Shown piece by piece: positions 1-9,043 of a stretch of DNA of 64,000 nucleotides. A program made the translations under genes and the position numbers. Source of the DNA: Fibrobacter sp. UWR3 (GTDB lineage Bacteria > Fibrobacterota > Fibrobacteria > Fibrobacterales > Fibrobacteraceae); the NCBI RefSeq assembly GCF_900143055.1, contig NZ_FRCW01000006.1, positions 62,001-126,000 of the forward strand, read 5' to 3'. The notes under the pieces were generated by a model. That model had not been told where the DNA came from. It saw nothing but the letters and a program-made list of their open reading frames with translations, and searched no databases. Position 1 is the first letter of the stretch, and each line of letters starts with the position of its first letter.

Positions 1-20
1 AACTGTACACGTAATAACGG

Positions 21-253
21 GGCTCTGTCGGGCCAGACCGTACTTTTGGGTCGAAACTGCGAAAACGCTGCGAAAATGACCCTCTGGCTCTGTTAGGCCA
101 GGCCGTATAGCTGCGAACATGCTGCGGACCGCCGAATGACCATTTCAGCGTAAAAACATCGGTCATGCAGCCGAAAAACAGTTTTGGAAGGGCTTACGGA
201 ATGAGGATTTTTTGCTAGCCGAGGTCGGGCGTACAGATTGGCCCAGCAGAGCC
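21..253 (+). repeat. MITE-like 235-bp element, copy 1
   Basis: The copy starts with GGCTCTGTCGGGC (21-33) and ends with GCCCAGCAGAGCC (241-253), an imperfect inverted match. It is nearly identical to copies at 263-510 and 6695-6928. Each copy also holds two degenerate direct sub-repeats of about 65 bp, both starting GGCTCTGT and followed by GGCCAGGCCGTA-like sequence. The reading frames crossing it look accidental and no transposase is visible. Only 9 bp separate it from copy 2. Positions 1-10 (AACTGTACAC) are the reverse complement of 471-480 near the end of copy 2, so another, inverted copy may lie just outside the window. Confidence 0.8.
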
Positions 254-262
254 TCCCCTTAT

Positions 263-510
263 GGCTCTGTCGGGCCAGGCCGTACTTTGGGGTCGAAACT
301 GCGAAAAAGCTGCGAAAATGGCCCTTTGGCTCTGTTAGGCCAGGCCGTATAGCTGCGAACATGCTGCGGACCGCCGAACGGTCATTTCAGCGTAAAAACA
401 TCGGTCATGCAGCCGAAAAACAGTTTTGGAAGGGCTTACGGATTGAGGATTTTTTGCTAGCCGGGCACAAGTGTACAGTTTAGCCCGACAGAGCCTAGCC
501 CGACAGAGCC
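263..510 (+). repeat. MITE-like element, copy 2, with perfect terminal inverted repeats
   Basis: Here the 13-bp termini are perfect: GGCTCTGTCGGGC at 263-275 and its reverse complement at 483-495. The right terminus is duplicated at 498-510. The interior matches copies 1 and 3. The right end is read as the last codons of the helicase gene at 457-2493, so the element or a recombination event at it cut that gene short. A non-autonomous transposable element is the simplest reading, but no target-site duplication is clear. Confidence 0.8.
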
Positions 511-2493
511 GGTAAATTCGTCATCTTCTAGAGTCGCGCTATCGATATCATAAATAATATCTGCATCCGCAGTCGCGTTGCCAGCATCAATACTTTTCTT
601 GTACTTCTCAATCTTGTCAACTGTTTTTTGAACCAGTTCGTGATAACGGTCCAATGTCAGCTTGAACGAATAGACAGAACTTTCCAGGCGCTTGAGCATG
701 TTGATGCTCATGAGTTTCCGAATGCCCATTTCGCGGCCAAGCAACAAATCCTTTTCTTCGGAACTGTCGATATAGCCCTCGATACGGCTCGGGTGCACAA
801 ATCGCGCCGGACTATAGACACTCATTTGCAACTGACTCAACAGCAGATAAATGCTATCGAACGAAATTCCCGCCACGTCGGTCAAGTCGGAAGATTCCGA
901 AATGGGCGGCAACCGTTCCGGGAACTTGCCCACCTCATTGATGTCGTAAAATTTTTCGATATGCTTGCGGGAACGCGCAATCGTTACCGAATCAAGCAAT
1001 TCAAAAAAGTCAAAATCCAACGTTTCAAGCAACGCCTGCGTAGTTCGCTGAGAGGCCGGGAGTTTTACCCACGCATTGTAGGCACTCTGCGCCTGCTTGA
1101 AAATGGAATCAATGCCGTTGTTCAAGTTCAGCAGAGAATCCATCTTTTCTGAATCATCCTCGTAGGCCAAGCGCAACTGGTTCTTCAAATCGTTGAAGCG
1201 ATTGTTCACCGGCGTTGCCGAAAGCATCAGCACCTTCGTCTTCACGCCCTTGCGAATGACCTGATTCAATAAGCGCTGGTAACGGTTTTCCTTGCGGTCG
1301 ATATCATCGTCAAATTCATCGGCAGAAAAATCATCGCCCGTGGCCGTACCACCATTGCGGAAATTATGGGATTCATCAATCACCACAAGGTCGTAGTTGC
1401 TCCAAATAATGCGGCTTAAGTCAAGGCCGTTTGTGCTCCCCGAATCACGCGACAAGTCCGAATGGTACAGCACGTCATAACGAAAACGGTCCGTAACAAG
1501 CGGATTGTTCGTCTGGTTATTCTTGAAGGTCATCCAGTTGTTGTTCAACTTCTTGGGACAAAGCACCAACACGTTCTTGTTGCGGTTCTCGTAATACTTG
1601 ACCACCGCAAGCGCCGTGAAAGTCTTGCCAAGACCCACGCTATCGGCGAGAATGCAACCGTTGTATTTTTCCAATTTGTTGATGATAGCAAGGGCCGCAT
1701 CTTTCTGGAAGTTGTAAAGCTTTTGCCAAATAGCACTTTCCTTGAAACCCGTCGCCGAATTCGGCAAAACATCTTCGCTGATGTCATTCAAGAATTCATG
1801 GAAAATATTGTAGAGCGTCACGAAATAAATGAAGTCGGGAGAATTTTCTTTATAGACCGTAGCAATGCTGTCCATGACCGCCTGGGTCACTTCTTCAAAT
1901 TGCGATTCGTCAAACCAACATTCGTTGAACTTGTTGATGTAATCGTTAGAAAGCGGGGCCGAAACCCTCATGCTAAAATTGGAAATGTTGTTGCCTTTTT
2001 CTACACCAAGGCCCACCGCCGAAAACTCGTTGAACGGCGTATAAAGCGCGTCATCATCGGGCTGCTTTACATGCATGAACGTCTGATAGTTCAAATCGGT
2101 AATGTTCGTCCGAAATTTCACCTTCTGACGAATCCATTCAGCACATTCCACCGCAATCGCTTTCTGGTTCAGCTGGTTGCGCAACTTCAATTCAAATTCG
2201 CTACCGAACAGCGAACGCTCGCGGGCAGACTGTTCCTCGTTGAGGGTACGTTCGCGGGCACTTTTAGAAATGTCAAATTCGCGACTTTCTTTTGAAACCC
2301 GTTTCTTGACAAATGTCCTTGAAGTAAAAATGAACCGCAAAGAATCAATCTTCCAGAGTTCATCCTTCAATGTCTCAAAAGCGTATAGGGAAAAGCTTGC
2401 TGCAGCAATAGACAAGCGGGAACCAGGAACGACCGTTTTACGAAGGTCATCCACGACCTTCTCAGACATATTATTAAAAAAACACTGTTCCAT
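457..2493 (-). pseudogene. 3'-truncated PLD/SNF2-type DEAD/DEAH helicase
   Basis: The 678-residue frame begins with a region resembling the phospholipase-D-like N-terminus of large bacterial SNF2-type helicases. It continues with a helicase N-terminal core: Walker A (DSVGLGKT, about residue 283), DESH Walker B (about 372) and motif III SATP (about 424). The second RecA lobe with motifs IV-VI is missing. Full-length relatives are about 1,000 residues. Real sequence stops near 511; the last 17 residues are read from the right end of repeat copy 2. It is therefore probably inactive. Such helicases often sit in restriction or anti-phage islands, so this may be a defence remnant (inference). The start could be 2493 or 2469; neither has a clear ribosome binding site. 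Confidence 0.8.
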
Positions 2494-2668
2494 AAAAAAA
2501 AACGCTACTTTGTGCGGTACAAAGATGAATATACACTATTATAGGAACAGGAATTGTTCCGGCATTGCAAAAGTCACTTTTTTACCGAACTAAATATATG
2601 AAAATTCCCGCACCTTTCCCTACATTTTTTATAGATTTAAATTTATCACCCCATTTCCCAGAGACTTT

Positions 2669-3199
2669 ATGAACGAAACTATCAAGACTTTGCTCAACCG
2701 CAGGAGCATCCGCAAATTCAAATCTGACGCCGTGAGCAAGGAACTCATCGCACAAGTCGCCGAAGCGGGCATCTACGCCGCAAGCGGCATGGGCAAGCAG
2801 TCCGCCACCGTGGTCGCCATCACGAACAAAGGACTGCGCGACCGCATCTCCGAAATGAACCGCAAGATTGGCGGTTGGGACGAGGGTTTCGACCCGTTCT
2901 ACGGTGCGCCCGTGATTTTACTCGTCCTCGCGAAAAAGGAAATCCCGACCTACCTATACGACGGTTCGCTCGCCATGGGGAACCTCATGAACGCCGCTTA
3001 CAGCCTCGGGCTCGGCAGCATCTGGATTCACCGCGCCAAGGAAGAAGTCGAAAGCGACGAGGGCAAGGAAATTCTCAAGTCACTCGGTCTCAACGCTGAC
3101 GAATGGGTCGGCATCGGCCACTGCGCTTTGGGTTACGCCGATTGCGAGCAGCCCGTGGCGCACCCCCGCAAGGAAGGCCGCGTCATCTGGGCGGAATAA
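2669..3199 (+). CDS. Nitroreductase family protein
   Basis: This 176-residue protein has the compact nitroreductase fold: the N-terminal RRSIRKF motif that contacts FMN phosphate, the PVILLVLA strand, and a C-terminal GYADCEQPVAHPRK segment typical of the family. Members are FMN-dependent NAD(P)H oxidoreductases acting on nitroaromatics, quinones or flavin substrates; the substrate cannot be told here. The length is normal. It is read away from the truncated helicase across a 175-bp AT-rich gap (2494-2668) in which I see no other gene. The weak CAGAGA ahead of the ATG is the only ribosome-binding candidate. Confidence 0.85.
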   Translation: MNETIKTLLNRRSIRKFKSDAVSKELIAQVAEAGIYAASGMGKQSATVVAITNKGLRDRISEMNRKIGGWDEGFDPFYGAPVILLVLAKKEIPTYLYDGSLAMGNLMNAAYSLGLGSIWIHRAKEEVESDEGKEILKSLGLNADEWVGIGHCALGYADCEQPVAHPRKEGRVIWAE

Positions 3200-3267
3200 A
3201 AGAGTCATAGTATAGCAATCAGGCGGCAGCACCGCACAAGAACAAAGCCATCGACAGGAGGTCACTT

Positions 3268-4053
3268 ATGGCGACAATACATATCGACGACTCAAAGCCG
3301 TTCCCGTGCATCCCGGCGGAATCAAACAACAGGCGCGAATCTTTTGCAGCTCTCTGCAAGCGGCAGGCAGCCGGGCTCAAGCTCGAAAGCGACGAGATGG
3401 ATCAGGAAAACAGGGAGCAGGAGGAACTGAATGCCCTGCAGAAAAAAAGTTCTGAACGCAAGCGTGCGTTGCTTTACAATAATTTGGACCTTATTCTGCG
3501 CCACAGGGACGAAATTATCGCGACCCCGCGATACGCGAATATCGATGTACAATACGCAATCAAGGGTGGCGGGCTTTACGTGGGGCCCTTATCCACTGTA
3601 AGGCATTTTAACTTCGCAGGCACCCTCGTCAGCATCAACCTCAAACTTTCTACGCTCCTCGAAGTTTGGGACAACGAACAGTTCAAGGTGGAATGCAAGT
3701 GCGGCGGCACGGCAGTCATCCGCTCGTTTACGGGTTCACCTCTTTCGGGCGGTTCGCAAGCAACGGCGGTTTGCCCCAAGTGCAAAAAGGAAATCCACGT
3801 CAAGAACCGCAGTTTTGGCGGTTACTATGGCCTGCTACGCATAAAGTTCGACAGGGATATCGAAATGGTTGCAAGGAACATTGCCGCCAAGTGGACCCTT
3901 GCCGAAGCTAATTACAACAAGGAGGTTGCCGAAGGGAAAGATGCGAAATGGAGAAAAATGGGTTCTTATTTGAATGGTGATGGCGAGTTTTGCAACCTCG
4001 AAACCATGATCAATGAACTGAAGATGAAGGAATTCCAGCTTGCTTCACGATGA
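3268..4053 (+). CDS. Unrecognised protein with zinc-ribbon-like cysteines
   Basis: I do not recognise this 261-residue protein. It has a charged, probably helical N-terminal region (residues 40-90, rich in E, Q and K). A middle region carries a CxC followed about 30 residues later by CPKC, which looks like a small zinc ribbon. A charged helical C-terminus follows. No signal peptide or membrane segment is visible, so it is probably cytoplasmic. AGGAGG lies 7 nt before the ATG, giving a firm start. The stop overlaps an ATG of the next frame, and the next gene begins 20 nt later, so the two are almost certainly cotranscribed and may work together. It lies between repeat copies 2 and 3. Confidence 0.75.
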   Translation: MATIHIDDSKPFPCIPAESNNRRESFAALCKRQAAGLKLESDEMDQENREQEELNALQKKSSERKRALLYNNLDLILRHRDEIIATPRYANIDVQYAIKGGGLYVGPLSTVRHFNFAGTLVSINLKLSTLLEVWDNEQFKVECKCGGTAVIRSFTGSPLSGGSQATAVCPKCKKEIHVKNRSFGGYYGLLRIKFDRDIEMVARNIAAKWTLAEANYNKEVAEGKDAKWRKMGSYLNGDGEFCNLETMINELKMKEFQLASR

Positions 4054-4073
4054 TGAAATATAAGGAGGATAAA

Positions 4074-5183
4074 ATGGAACAATGCAAAATCAAGCCGTGG
4101 AATATCCGCAAGCTGCACTTCGCAATCGACCAGTTGCAGGGTGCCGGGAAACGCAGGGACCGGAGGGAAATGCACCGTGAGCTGGATGTCATGACGCGCC
4201 TGCTTTGCGAATCGCGCAAGATGACCTTGCCTGACTATGGGCAGGCGGGCGAAGCGCCCGTTTCGGGCAACGGGATGAACATGGCGGTGTTTACCGTCAA
4301 GAAGGGAAAGTTCCCGCAAGAGATTGAAATGCAGGAGAATTTCTTCCCGTGTAGGCTTGTCGAGGGTGAGCACAGCGATTGTCTTGTTTGTGTTGTCGCG
4401 TTGGCAGAAATTGCCAAGGCGTTGGCTGCGAAATTGGAAGTGGACGGTTACATCTTCATGGAGCGCGCGGCCGCCCGTGCGCCCGAATTCTCGCAGTATT
4501 CCAAGACGACGGATGACACCGGCTATTACTATCTGGTCCAGGTAAATTCGAGCCTTCCGCTTCAGGAACCGTCGGCGGTATTCGATGCCATCGCACAGAT
4601 CGATGCCCTTGTGGATGGGCTGGACGAAAAAACGCGGAAGATGCTTTCTGAAGAGAACGTGGATGAATTCCAGAAATTCCGGAAGCGGGCGTACTGTATG
4701 CACAGGGGCCTCGGAAAAGACGAAACTTACGAGGCAGCTCTTGAGTGGCTCAGGTTACAGCAGTTCGCGTTGGTGGAGTTGCCGGAATCGGAAAAGAAGC
4801 TTACCCCCATGTTTAACCTTACCCGTTTTGAACTCTGCATGAACCATCTGGGGTACGCCGTAAAGAAGATTGCAGGGGACTGCCGTTATGTTGTATTCAA
4901 TACGCATGAATCGGCGACCTTCGAGCACAACATGCAAACGGTCGCGGAGCGCATGCACGCCGTAAAAATCCAGATGTCGTCGGAGGAATGCATACCTTCG
5001 ATTGCAGAAAACCTTTGCAACGAAGTGCTCTGCTACGACAGGGGTAAATACTACAGCGTAGAAGCCCTGAACGAGAAGGAATATTTCCCCATAAACGCGA
5101 GCGTTCCGAAGCGCCTGGGTAGCTTTATGCGGGCCGTGTACTACTGGGGCGCTGCCCTCAGCCTAGTCTTGGACTTGAAATGA
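4074..5183 (+). CDS. Unrecognised 369-residue protein paired with the zinc-ribbon gene
   Basis: This protein matches no family I recall. It has no signal peptide; residues 90-330 look like a mixed alpha/beta region with scattered cysteines, and the C-terminus (about 345-369) is hydrophobic and aromatic. The frame opens at an ATG at 4050 overlapping the previous stop, but a perfect AAGGAGG at 4062-4068 sits 5 nt before the ATG at 4074, which I take as the start. It ends 60 nt before a strong bidirectional hairpin. Together with 3268-4053 it forms a two-gene unit. Function unknown. Confidence 0.75.
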   Translation: MEQCKIKPWNIRKLHFAIDQLQGAGKRRDRREMHRELDVMTRLLCESRKMTLPDYGQAGEAPVSGNGMNMAVFTVKKGKFPQEIEMQENFFPCRLVEGEHSDCLVCVVALAEIAKALAAKLEVDGYIFMERAAARAPEFSQYSKTTDDTGYYYLVQVNSSLPLQEPSAVFDAIAQIDALVDGLDEKTRKMLSEENVDEFQKFRKRAYCMHRGLGKDETYEAALEWLRLQQFALVELPESEKKLTPMFNLTRFELCMNHLGYAVKKIAGDCRYVVFNTHESATFEHNMQTVAERMHAVKIQMSSEECIPSIAENLCNEVLCYDRGKYYSVEALNEKEYFPINASVPKRLGSFMRAVYYWGAALSLVLDLK

Positions 5184-5243
5184 TGGGTGAAAATACGATA
5201 AAAGAGCGGTTTTAGAAAAAAATTATAAATACTTGCATATAGA

Positions 5244-5275
5244 ATAGGGCCCGGTCTAGAACCGGGCTCTATTTA
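5244..5275. terminator. Bidirectional hairpin terminator
   Basis: A 12-bp stem (5244-5255 with 5261-5272, one G-T wobble, 5-nt loop) lies between convergent genes ending at 5183 and 5305. Short T/A runs on both sides fit intrinsic termination in both directions. Confidence 0.75.
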
Positions 5276-5304
5276 AATGTCATGTAATATAAAGGCTGTC
5301 TGGA

Positions 5305-6252
5305 TTAGAAACCCTTAATCGCAAGAAGGCTACCGACGCCGATGGCTGCCCACAGGATAACGCCCTGAATAAAGGGCTTGGCACCGCACTTCTGAAGGGC
5401 TGCCTTGGAAAGTCCCGTACCGATGAGGAACAAGGTAATGGCGAAACCGCGCTTGGCAATAGTTACGATGGTTGTTCCTACTGCAGAGGGAACGCCAATT
5501 GCCGGGAACAGGTAGGTGTTGATGACCATGGCAATTGCAAACAGGAAGATGAACCAGGGGATTACATCCAGCTTGCCCTTACCGCTATTCTTGCGGAAGA
5601 ACAGCATGGTAACGAGAGCCAGAGGCAAAATCCAGAGGGCTCGGGTACACTTCACCATGGCGGCCACCTGGAGGGATTCATCGCTGTAGGCTGCTGCAGC
5701 ACCTACCACGGAACTGGTGTCGTGAATGGCAATTGCTGCCCATTCGCCAAACTGCTGGTTGGAGAGTCCAAGATAGTGGCCCAGGGGCGGGAAGATGAGG
5801 AGCGCCAGGGCGTTCAGAACGAAGATGGTTCCTAGGGAAACGCTCATCTGCTTGTCGTCTGCGTCCACAACGGGAGCAACTGCTGCGATGGCGGAACCAC
5901 CGCAAATTGCCGTACCGCTACTGACCAGATAGGAAGTCTTGGTGTCCACTTTCAGAATCTTTCCTACGATGAAACCGAGAATCATGACGGCTGCCACAGA
6001 GATGATGGTAAACATCATGCCGTCTTTTCCGGAGGCGAGGGCTGCCTGCAGGTTCATACCGAAACCGAGCCCCACGACGCAGCCCTGCAGCAAATACTTC
6101 TGGGTTTTCTTGGCGAACTTGGGAAACGCTGGACCGCCAAAGATGAAGGCGTATACAATACCTGCCATTAGTGCCATCCAGGAGGCAACACTGGGACAAC
6201 AGGCGGCGAGAATTAAAACTACGAAGGCAATCTTTGCAATTTTTTCTTTCAT
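5305..6252 (-). CDS. YeiH/UPF0324 family putative anion (sulfate) exporter
   Basis: The 315-residue protein is nearly all hydrophobic, with about ten transmembrane helices. It carries family segments such as GCVVGLGFGMNL, SGTAICGGSAIAAVAPV and the AIHDTSSVVGAAAAYS loop typical of the YeiH (Cons_hypoth698) family. Members are inner-membrane permeases annotated as putative sulfate exporters; the substrate is poorly established. AGAGG lies 6 nt before the ATG, just after the stop of the broken DUF5662 gene upstream, so the two were probably one operon. The length is normal. Confidence 0.85.
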   Translation of the reverse strand: MKEKIAKIAFVVLILAACCPSVASWMALMAGIVYAFIFGGPAFPKFAKKTQKYLLQGCVVGLGFGMNLQAALASGKDGMMFTIISVAAVMILGFIVGKILKVDTKTSYLVSSGTAICGGSAIAAVAPVVDADDKQMSVSLGTIFVLNALALLIFPPLGHYLGLSNQQFGEWAAIAIHDTSSVVGAAAAYSDESLQVAAMVKCTRALWILPLALVTMLFFRKNSGKGKLDVIPWFIFLFAIAMVINTYLFPAIGVPSAVGTTIVTIAKRGFAITLFLIGTGLSKAALQKCGAKPFIQGVILWAAIGVGSLLAIKGF

Positions 6253-6261
6253 TGTATCCTC

Positions 6262-6565
6262 TTATTCTGTGGAAAGCTTTTTAGTGCGGCGCATAAAGGC
6301 TAGAGTTTTCTTTTCACCTTTTCCAGCAAGCATGGTTAAAAGGTAAAGCAACTTCTTGTAAGTGGATTCTTCCATTTTTTCGCGGGCGGTGCTCTTGAGA
6401 TTCCTTGCCCGTGTAATAGATGCAGCCGGGTATGAACTCGGTAGGTGTATACTTGGATAGATCGAGGAAGAGTCCCTGAAATCCGATTCCCGCCTTGAAG
6501 CAGAATCGAATGACTTCGTTTCTATGCTTGGTAATGGTAATGAAATGGCGGATAGGATGAATCAT
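6262..6565 (-). pseudogene. Broken DUF5662-like gene
   Basis: The 5' part encodes about 53 residues resembling the DUF5662 N-terminus (HPIRHFITITKHRNEV, then GIGFQGLFLDLSKYTPTEF). After YYTGKES the frame becomes nonsense and stops at 6314. A different minus frame then reads KMEESTYKKLLYLLTMLAGK and continues GEKKTLAFMRR to a stop at 6262-6264, which fits the C-terminus of the same family. About 70 central residues and the frame are lost, so this is a deletion plus frameshift. The stop is 9 bp upstream of the permease start. Confidence 0.65.
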
Positions 6566-6694
6566 GAATGAAAAGATAGAAATTTTCTTTTTTTATTATT
6601 AGTGTCCGGGTAAATCGTCGAAAACGTCTAGGCCCTAGAATTTGTACGGTCTAGACTTTTATTTTGCCGTTGCAAGCCCCTCCCTAAAAAACGG

Positions 6695-6928
6695 ACGCTA
6701 TGGCGGGCCAGGCCGTACTTTTGGGTCGAAACTGCGAAAAAGCTGCGAAAATGGCCCTTTGGCTCTGTTAGGCCAGGCCGTATAGCTGCGAACATGCTGC
6801 GGACCGCCGAATGACCATTTCAGCGTAAAAACATCGGTCATGCAGCCGAAAAACAGTTTTGGAAGGGCTTACGGAATGAGGATTTTTTGCTAGCCGAGGT
6901 CGGGCGTACAGATTGGCCCAGCAGAGCC
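6695..6928 (+). repeat. MITE-like element, copy 3
   Basis: The interior is nearly identical to copy 1 and in the same orientation as both other copies. The left terminus is degraded (GCTATGGCGGGCC in place of GGCTCTGTCGGGCC); the right terminus GCCCAGCAGAGCC (6916-6928) matches copy 1, including the following TCCC. It fills most of the gap 6566-7105. The stretch 6566-6694 upstream is AT-rich and shows no gene. Confidence 0.8.
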
Positions 6929-6971
6929 TCCCATATTACTGCACAAATTGTCACTCTTTGACAAAAATTTT

Positions 6972-6980
6972 TGCTATATT
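6972..6980 (+). promoter_or_regulatory. Extended -10 promoter of parE
   Basis: TGCTATATT is an extended -10 element (TGn plus TATATT at 6975-6980), with GGGGGC directly after it. It starts 44 bp after repeat copy 3. The likely leader of about 120 nt up to parE holds no recognisable riboswitch. Confidence 0.5.
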
Positions 6981-7105
6981 GGGGGCAAAGGGCGGACCGG
7001 AGCCGCGAGTCCGGGCAAATACCGCCAGAATTCTCGCAAAAATTCTTAAAATTGGCGAAAAAAGGCACTTTTTTAGTTTTGCAAAGGTAAGCAGACAGGT
7101 AGATA

Positions 7106-8956
7106 ATGGCTGTAAAGTACGACAAGGACAGCATCAAGACTCTAGATTGGTACGAACACATTAGGCTCCGCCCCGGTATGTACATCGGCAAACTGGGCGA
7201 CGGACAGAGCCCCGACGACGGCATCTACGTGCTCGCGAAGGAAGTTATCGACAACTCCATCGACGAGTTCGCCATGGGCGCGGGCAAGAAGATTGAAATC
7301 GACATGGAAGACCACAGCTGCCGCGTGCGCGACTACGGCCGCGGCATCCCGCTCGAGAAGGTCATCGACTGCGTGTCGAAAATGAATACGGGCGGCAAGT
7401 ACGATTCCGAAGCCTTCCAGAAGTCTGTGGGCATGAACGGCGTGGGTACCAAGGCGGTGAACGCGCTCTCTACAAAGTTTATCGTACAAAGTTTCCGCGA
7501 CGGCAAGGTAAAGCGTGCCGAGTTCAGCAAGGGCATTCTGGTGAAGGACTTCAAGATTACCTCCACCACCGAGAAAAACGGCACCGAAATCTACTTCGAG
7601 CCCGATAACGACCTGTTCAAGAACTTCCGGTTCCTCCCCGCCTACATGGAAGAGAAAATCTGGAACTATGCCTATCTGAACAACGGGCTCACGCTCGTGA
7701 TGAACGGCAAGGATTACAACAGCCCGAACGGCCTCCTGGACCTGCTCCACAGCCGCACCGACGACACCATCCGCTACCCGGTCATCCACTGCAAGGGCAA
7801 GGACATCGAGTTCGCCATCACGCACTCGAACCAGGAAGGCGAACACTACTTCAGCTTCGTGAACGGCCAGCACACCACCCAGGGCGGTACCCACCAGGCG
7901 GCATTCCGCGAGGGCTTGGTGAAGGGCGTGCGCGACCACTTCAAGAAGGAATACGACGCATCCGACGTGCGCAACTGCATCGTGGGTGCCGTTTCCGTGC
8001 GCATCCAGGAACCGGTTTTCGAATCCCAGACCAAGACCAAGCTGGGTTCCACCACCACGGCCCCGAACGGCCCCGCGCTCCGTACCTGGATTGTGGATTT
8101 TGTGGCCCGCGAGCTGGACAATTACCTCCACAAGAACGAGGACACGGCCAAGAAGCTCCTGGAGCGCATCAACCAGAACGAAAAGCTCCGCAAGGAACTG
8201 GCCGGCGTCAAGAAACTTGCCAACGAGCGCGCCAAGAAGGCGAACCTCAACAACAAGAAGCTCCGTGACTGCAGCGTGCACCTCACCGACGCCAAGAACC
8301 CGCTCAAGAGCGAGACCATGATATTCATTACCGAGGGTAATTCCGCCTCCGGTACCATCACCACGGCCCGCAACCCCAAGACCCAGGCGGTGTTCAGCCT
8401 GCGCGGCAAGCCGAAGAACAGCTACGGCCTTTCCAAGAAGATCGTGTACGAGAACGAGGAATGGAACCTGCTCCAGGCCGCCCTCAACATCGAAAACGGG
8501 CTCGAGGACCTGCGCTACGACAAGGTGATTATCGCGACCGATGCTGACGTGGACGGCATGCACATCCGCCTTCTGGTGATGACGTTCTTCTTGCAGTACT
8601 TCCCGGAACTCGTGCAGGAGAAGCACCTCTATATATTGCAGGCACCGCTTTTCCGCGTGCGCAACCGCAAGGACAAGAAGAAGACCTTCTACTGCTACGA
8701 CGAAGAGGAACGCGACAAGGCCGCGAAGGAAATCAACAAGAAGGATTTGGAAATCACGCGCTTCAAAGGTCTCGGTGAAATGGACTCCGAGGACTTCAAG
8801 CTGCTTATCGGCGAAAACATGCACCTGGAGACCGTCACCATGCCAAGCGACGCATCGCTCGGCAAGCTGCTGGAATACTACATGGGCAAGAACACCCAGG
8901 CCCGCCAGGACTACATCGTCGAAAACCTGCGCACCGAAGCGGTAGAGGAACTTTAA
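7106..8956 (+). CDS. parE: DNA topoisomerase IV subunit B (ParE type)
   Basis: This is the ATPase subunit of a type IIA topoisomerase that decatenates or relaxes DNA with the partner encoded next. The GHKL ATPase region has the N-box helix ([11 protein letters not shown], about 48-58) and the ATP-lid stretch [20 protein letters not shown] (about 97-116). The TOPRIM domain shows ITEGNSASG (about 409) and [12 protein letters not shown] (about 478); the C-terminal tail includes RFKGLGEM. At 616 residues it fits the short ParE form found in Bacteroidetes and relatives rather than long GyrB. Only a weak CAGG precedes the ATG. The linked ParC supports the ParE assignment. Confidence 0.9.
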   Translation: MAVKYDKDSIKTLDWYEHIRLRPGMYIGKLGDGQSPDDGIYVLAKEVIDNSIDEFAMGAGKKIEIDMEDHSCRVRDYGRGIPLEKVIDCVSKMNTGGKYDSEAFQKSVGMNGVGTKAVNALSTKFIVQSFRDGKVKRAEFSKGILVKDFKITSTTEKNGTEIYFEPDNDLFKNFRFLPAYMEEKIWNYAYLNNGLTLVMNGKDYNSPNGLLDLLHSRTDDTIRYPVIHCKGKDIEFAITHSNQEGEHYFSFVNGQHTTQGGTHQAAFREGLVKGVRDHFKKEYDASDVRNCIVGAVSVRIQEPVFESQTKTKLGSTTTAPNGPALRTWIVDFVARELDNYLHKNEDTAKKLLERINQNEKLRKELAGVKKLANERAKKANLNNKKLRDCSVHLTDAKNPLKSETMIFITEGNSASGTITTARNPKTQAVFSLRGKPKNSYGLSKKIVYENEEWNLLQAALNIENGLEDLRYDKVIIATDADVDGMHIRLLVMTFFLQYFPELVQEKHLYILQAPLFRVRNRKDKKKTFYCYDEEERDKAAKEINKKDLEITRFKGLGEMDSEDFKLLIGENMHLETVTMPSDASLGKLLEYYMGKNTQARQDYIVENLRTEAVEEL

Positions 8957-9040
8957 TTTAGACGAAAGACGATAGACGATAGACGAAAGATATTGCCAAT
9001 AACTATTGACTAATGACCATTGACTAATGACTAACAACTA
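8957..9040. repeat. Heptad repeat tract between parE and parC
   Basis: The 87-nt gap is read as twelve consecutive 7-mers. Five are of the type GAAAGAC/GATAGAC (8957-8991), and most of the rest are of the type TTGACTA/ATGACTA (8999-9040). Three bases later comes the parC ATG. The period is kept through the change of motif. No Shine-Dalgarno sequence is left room before parC. Confidence 0.8.
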
Positions 9041-9043
9041 ATT

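Noticed and set aside
93-483. Open reading frames of 81-89 codons within the repeat copies
   Set aside because: They cross the boundaries of repeat copies 1 and 2, lie on both strands and have no ribosome binding site; open frames here follow from the repeat sequence.
6958-6963. TTGACA as a -35 box for parE
   Set aside because: It lies only 11 bp from the TATATT, too short for a sigma-70 spacer; the TGn extension of the -10 explains the promoter better.
7142-9037. Long antisense frame (631 codons) over parE; similar ones at 9890-11581, 23570-25060, 25291-26586 and 42498-44336
   Set aside because: All lie opposite well-supported genes with strong codon bias, which opens antisense frames; their translations are His/Arg/Val-rich and match no family.
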